A stretch of 8,591 nt of DNA. It comes from CAYONM01 sp964405325. GTDB taxonomy: Bacteria; Planctomycetota; UBA11346. Both the position numbers and the translations under genes were made by a program. This document shows, one piece after another, positions 6,221-8,591 of the stretch (position 1 is the first letter of the stretch; every line of letters starts with the position of its first letter). The notes below the pieces were generated by a model. The model was not told the DNA's origin. It searched no databases and was given only the letters and a program-made list of their open reading frames with translations. Where the stretch lies: contig CAYONM010000164.1 in the NCBI GenBank assembly GCA_964405325.1, positions 1 to 8,591 on the forward strand, read 5' to 3'.

Positions 6221-6823
6221 ATGCGTCACCTGCTACTCGCCTGCTCTCTGGCTCTGTTCGCCCTGACCGTGATCGGTTGTGGCGGCACCCGTGTTGAACG
6301 GGTTGATTCGGATGAGATCATCGACCTGTCCGGCAAATGGAACGACACCGACAGCCGTCTGGTGGCTGAGGAGATGATTGCCGACTCCCTGTCCCGGCCC
6401 TGGATCGACAACTTCTCCGCCCGGGAGGGCCGCAAACCGGTGGTCAAGATCGGCCGGGTCGTGGTCCGCTCCAACGGCGATGTGATCGACACCGAGATCT
6501 TCACCAACGACCTGCGCCGCGCTTTCATCAACAGCGGTCGCGTGCGAGTGGTGATGAGCAACGCCGAGGCTGGCCAGATCCGCGACGAGCAGGCCATGCA
6601 GGACGTGCGCGCTTCTGAAAAATCGCGAAAAGAGGGCTTCCAAGAGACCGGTTCCGACTACCTGATCGTCGGTTCCATCAAGGTCCAGGACGACCAGGAA
6701 GGTCGTCGCAAGATCAAGTTCTACAGCGTCGACTTGATCCTGACCCACGCCGAGACCGGCGAGCAGGTCTGGATCGGCAACAAGAAGATCAAGAAGGACG
6801 TCACCGAGAGCAAATATCGCTGA
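6221..6823 (+). CDS. lpoB: LpoB-type penicillin-binding protein activator lipoprotein
   Basis: This is a 200-residue outer-membrane lipoprotein of the LpoB family. In E. coli, LpoB is anchored in the outer membrane and reaches through the peptidoglycan to stimulate the synthase PBP1B. The signal peptide has lipobox VIGC with C20. Family features follow: DLSGKWNDTDSRLVAEEM (35-52), RPW at 59-61, VKIGRVVVRSN (75-85), IDTEIFTNDLRRAFINSGRV (89-108) with VVM after it, SDYLIVGSI (145-153), DLILTHAETGEQVWIG (171-186) and a basic tail KKIKKD. The length fits (E. coli 213), but the stretch between C20 and the folded domain is much shorter than the Pro-rich linker of the E. coli protein. Translation looks strong (AAAGGAG, mostly C-ending codons). 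It is the second gene of the operon, 21 bases before the large LPP20 gene. Confidence 0.9.
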   Translation: MRHLLLACSLALFALTVIGCGGTRVERVDSDEIIDLSGKWNDTDSRLVAEEMIADSLSRPWIDNFSAREGRKPVVKIGRVVVRSNGDVIDTEIFTNDLRRAFINSGRVRVVMSNAEAGQIRDEQAMQDVRASEKSRKEGFQETGSDYLIVGSIKVQDDQEGRRKIKFYSVDLILTHAETGEQVWIGNKKIKKDVTESKYR

Positions 6824-6844
6824 GCCCTGCGCGGGAGCCATCTC

Positions 6845-7876
6845 ATGAAATGCACGCCTGTTCTGGTGGTTGTGGCGCTGTTGCTGTGCGCCTGTGGCGG
6901 CAGTCGTTCGGGTCAAGCCACCCATTCGCGGCCACCGGCCGACCAATTGCCGATCTGGGTCCGCACGACGCCGCGGATTCCCGGGGTGCTGCGCGGGGTC
7001 GGCTCCGGCCCCGATCGCGACGCCGCCCTGGCTGCGGCCCGGGCCGAGGTGCTGGCGCAGTTGCGGGTCAGCATCGACTCGGTGCGCGACGAGCGCACCC
7101 GCATCGAGGAGCAACGCACGCACGACAGCGTCTCTGGGCAATTGCGGCGATCGGTCGATGAAACCGTCAAACAGCAGGTCTCCTTTGACGATGTACCGGG
7201 CCTGACGCCCATTCGTGAGCATCAGCATGTGGATGGCGAGACCTATGTGATGGCCGAACTGGAATTGGCTCCGTGGGCCGAGGATCTGCGCGTGCAACTG
7301 GCCGACGTGGACCAGCGTCTGGCGACCAAGGTGGAGGCCTGGCCCGCCGCTAAAGAGCCGGTGGACGATCTGATCTACGGTCGACAGGTGGTGCCGCTGC
7401 TGGTCGAACGCACTGAATTGGTCGATCTGCTGCGCGCGGTGGATTCAAATCGGCCGGTCGCTGACAGCCAGGTGGACCTGGCCGCGGTGGAAGAGCGCTT
7501 AGCTGCAGCCATGCGCGCCACCAGCCTGGTGGTGCAGGTGCAGGGCTTGGACCTCAATCAGGTGCCCGATCTGATCAGTGCCCTGGCCAGCCGCGGCGTG
7601 CCGGTCGTGCCGCAGGTCGAGCAGGCTGCGGTGCAGCTGCAGCTGCAATTCGAGGAACAGACCCGCCGTTTTGGCCAGCAATTGCGTGTTGATGGCAGTA
7701 TCAGCGGTGCCCTGATCCGTCGTTCCGGTGGTCAGCGCCTGGACGGCATCCGGGTCAGCAGCCGTGCAGCTGGCACTGATGCCAGCATTGCCCGCAATCG
7801 TTTGATCGAGAAATTGAGCCCAGCGCTAGCCCAGGCGGTGGAACGCAGCCTGTTCGGCTTGCCGGCGGCCGAATAA
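6845..7876 (+). CDS. LPP20 family lipoprotein, long form
   Basis: This is a 343-residue predicted outer-membrane lipoprotein. The signal peptide VLVVVALLL ends at LCAC with the lipidated Cys at 17; Cys at -2 is unusual but tolerable, and +2 is Gly. An LPP20-type domain occupies about residues 33-145: LPIWVRTTPRIPGVLRGVGS (35-54), an Ala-rich helix DAALAAARAEVLAQLRVSID (59-78), and TYVMAELEL (133-141) as the closing strand. A long charged helical segment follows (about 147-222), then an alpha/beta C-terminal region (about 226-343) including VVQVQGLDL (229-237) that I do not recognise. LPP20 is named after a Helicobacter outer-membrane lipoprotein; related domains occur in flagellum-associated lipoproteins. 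No flagellar gene is present here, so a cell-envelope role with LpoB is the better reading by context. GCGGGAG (6831-6837) precedes the ATG by 7 bases. Confidence 0.78.
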   Translation: MKCTPVLVVVALLLCACGGSRSGQATHSRPPADQLPIWVRTTPRIPGVLRGVGSGPDRDAALAAARAEVLAQLRVSIDSVRDERTRIEEQRTHDSVSGQLRRSVDETVKQQVSFDDVPGLTPIREHQHVDGETYVMAELELAPWAEDLRVQLADVDQRLATKVEAWPAAKEPVDDLIYGRQVVPLLVERTELVDLLRAVDSNRPVADSQVDLAAVEERLAAAMRATSLVVQVQGLDLNQVPDLISALASRGVPVVPQVEQAAVQLQLQFEEQTRRFGQQLRVDGSISGALIRRSGGQRLDGIRVSSRAAGTDASIARNRLIEKLSPALAQAVERSLFGLPAAE

Positions 7877-7903
7877 CGTCCGCTTCACACTCACCCTTTG
7901 TGC

Positions 7904-7910
7904 AAGGAAG
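7904..7910 (+). promoter_or_regulatory. Ribosome binding site deciding the start of the short LPP20 gene
   Basis: AAGGAAG lies 5 bases before the ATG at 7916. An in-frame TTG at 7898 would place this motif inside the coding region, so the ATG is preferred. Confidence 0.65.
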
Positions 7911-7915
7911 ACATT

Positions 7916-8542
7916 ATGCGCATCGTTTTTTCAGGCCTCTGCGCCATCGCCCTGCTGTGCACCCTGGTCGCCTGTGGTGATCGTGCGGCTGCCAGCCCGA
8001 CAGAATCCCGTGGTCATCAGATCGACGGTACCAAGGTCCCGGTCTGGGTGGCCGACCCTTCCTACGACGATCAATTTGGCGCCGTTGGTATCTCCCGGCC
8101 GAGTCTGGGTGGTATGAATGAGACCTTCAAGAAGGCGCGCATGGAAGGCCGTCTGGAACTGGCGCGGATCATTTCGACCAAGGTCCAGGCTGCCTACGTC
8201 CGCTACTTCCAGGAAGGCGGCGAAATCTACGCCGGCGAAAAAGGCCCTGAATATCAGACCATGGCCACCGAAATGGCCGAGGACACCAGCCGCCAGATCA
8301 CCGATCAGTTGCTGCAAGGCACCAAGCAGATGGAATTCTGGCAGCATCCCGAGTCCAAAGACATGTACGTCTGGATGATCATCGATCCTGAAGCCATGGA
8401 TATGATCGCCGACCAGGTCAAAGTCGCGGCCCGCAGCAGCGCCCGGCGTTCCAACATCGCCGCCGAGCTGAAGACCAAGGAGGCCCTGGAACGTCTGGAT
8501 GCCGCCATCGATGCGGAGATGGAACGGCAGTCGGGCATGTAA
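7916..8542 (+). CDS. LPP20 family lipoprotein, short form
   Basis: This is a 208-residue predicted outer-membrane lipoprotein. The signal peptide ends at lipobox LVAC with C20, and +2 is Gly. After a polar linker of about 20 residues, an LPP20-like domain begins with VPVWVADPSYDDQFGAVGIS (41-60): the P-x-W opening and the GAVGIS strand parallel PIWV and LRGVGS of the preceding gene. A long helix follows, FKKARMEGRLELARIISTKV (71-90), then an amphipathic segment and the closing strand YVWMIIDPEAM (151-161). The C-terminal 45 residues are a charged helix, possibly a coiled coil, with several Met. It is the last visible gene of the operon, 39 bases after the long LPP20 gene. Codons are mostly C- or G-ending, as in lpoB, which fits good expression. 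I assign the family from the overall pattern; the exact role is unknown. Confidence 0.75.
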   Translation: MRIVFSGLCAIALLCTLVACGDRAAASPTESRGHQIDGTKVPVWVADPSYDDQFGAVGISRPSLGGMNETFKKARMEGRLELARIISTKVQAAYVRYFQEGGEIYAGEKGPEYQTMATEMAEDTSRQITDQLLQGTKQMEFWQHPESKDMYVWMIIDPEAMDMIADQVKVAARSSARRSNIAAELKTKEALERLDAAIDAEMERQSGM

Positions 8543-8591
8543 GGGCCCGTCAATAAATAAAGGTAGCGTCTCACTTGATCTTTTGCCGCCC
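8543..8591. other. 3' flank of the lipoprotein operon
   Basis: After the stop there is a GGGCCC palindrome and an AT-rich run, AATAAATAAA. No hairpin with a T tract is visible before the window ends, so whether the operon stops here is open. Confidence 0.4.

Noticed and set aside
6233..7297. Minus-strand open frame of 354 codons opposite lpoB and the long LPP20 gene
   Set aside because: It spans two recognised lipoprotein genes and the gap between them, is rich in His/Asp/Gly repeats, and resembles no family.
1..8591. CRISPR array, insertion sequence or prophage content
   Set aside because: There are no regularly spaced direct repeats, transposase or integrase motifs, or phage structural genes in any frame.

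Overview
The window is GC-rich, densely coding bacterial DNA. It probably comes from a gammaproteobacterium. That placement rests on the gene families present (DUF4404, and the COG3014 / LpoB / LPP20 lipoprotein set), on Gram-negative lipoproteins with clean lipoboxes, and on tight operon spacing; the sequence alone does not resolve a genus. I see no phage, insertion-sequence, CRISPR or RNA gene.

Layout. Positions 1-35 look like the last codons of a plus-strand gene. A GC-rich hairpin repeat (R1) follows directly after that stop, then about 180 bases with no recognisable gene. A plus-strand block comes next: a divergent FabI-like enoyl-ACP reductase (303-1058), overlapping by 14 bases a 792-residue U32 family protein with a DUF3656 middle part (1045-3423), then a small DUF4404 protein with its own strong ribosome binding site (3469-3720). 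A second copy of the hairpin repeat (R2) sits directly after the DUF4404 stop. On the other side of it a minus-strand gene (3776-4501) ends convergently. That gene encodes an esterase-D-like alpha/beta hydrolase whose nucleophile serine is replaced by glycine and whose oxyanion-hole HG is HD, so it is a likely pseudoenzyme.

About 70 bases upstream of that gene, and divergent from it, four plus-strand genes follow in one apparent operon (4574-8542): a COG3014 protein, an LpoB-type penicillin-binding-protein activator, a large LPP20-family protein and a small LPP20-family protein. Each has a signal peptide and lipobox, and none has Asp at +2, so all four are predicted outer-membrane lipoproteins facing the periplasm. 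The simplest reading is a lipoprotein complex acting on peptidoglycan synthesis; only the LpoB link to that process comes from established family knowledge.

Most worth a second look are the nucleophile-less esterase homologue, the two post-stop hairpin repeats, and the four-lipoprotein cassette whose LpoB member lacks the long linker of the E. coli protein.
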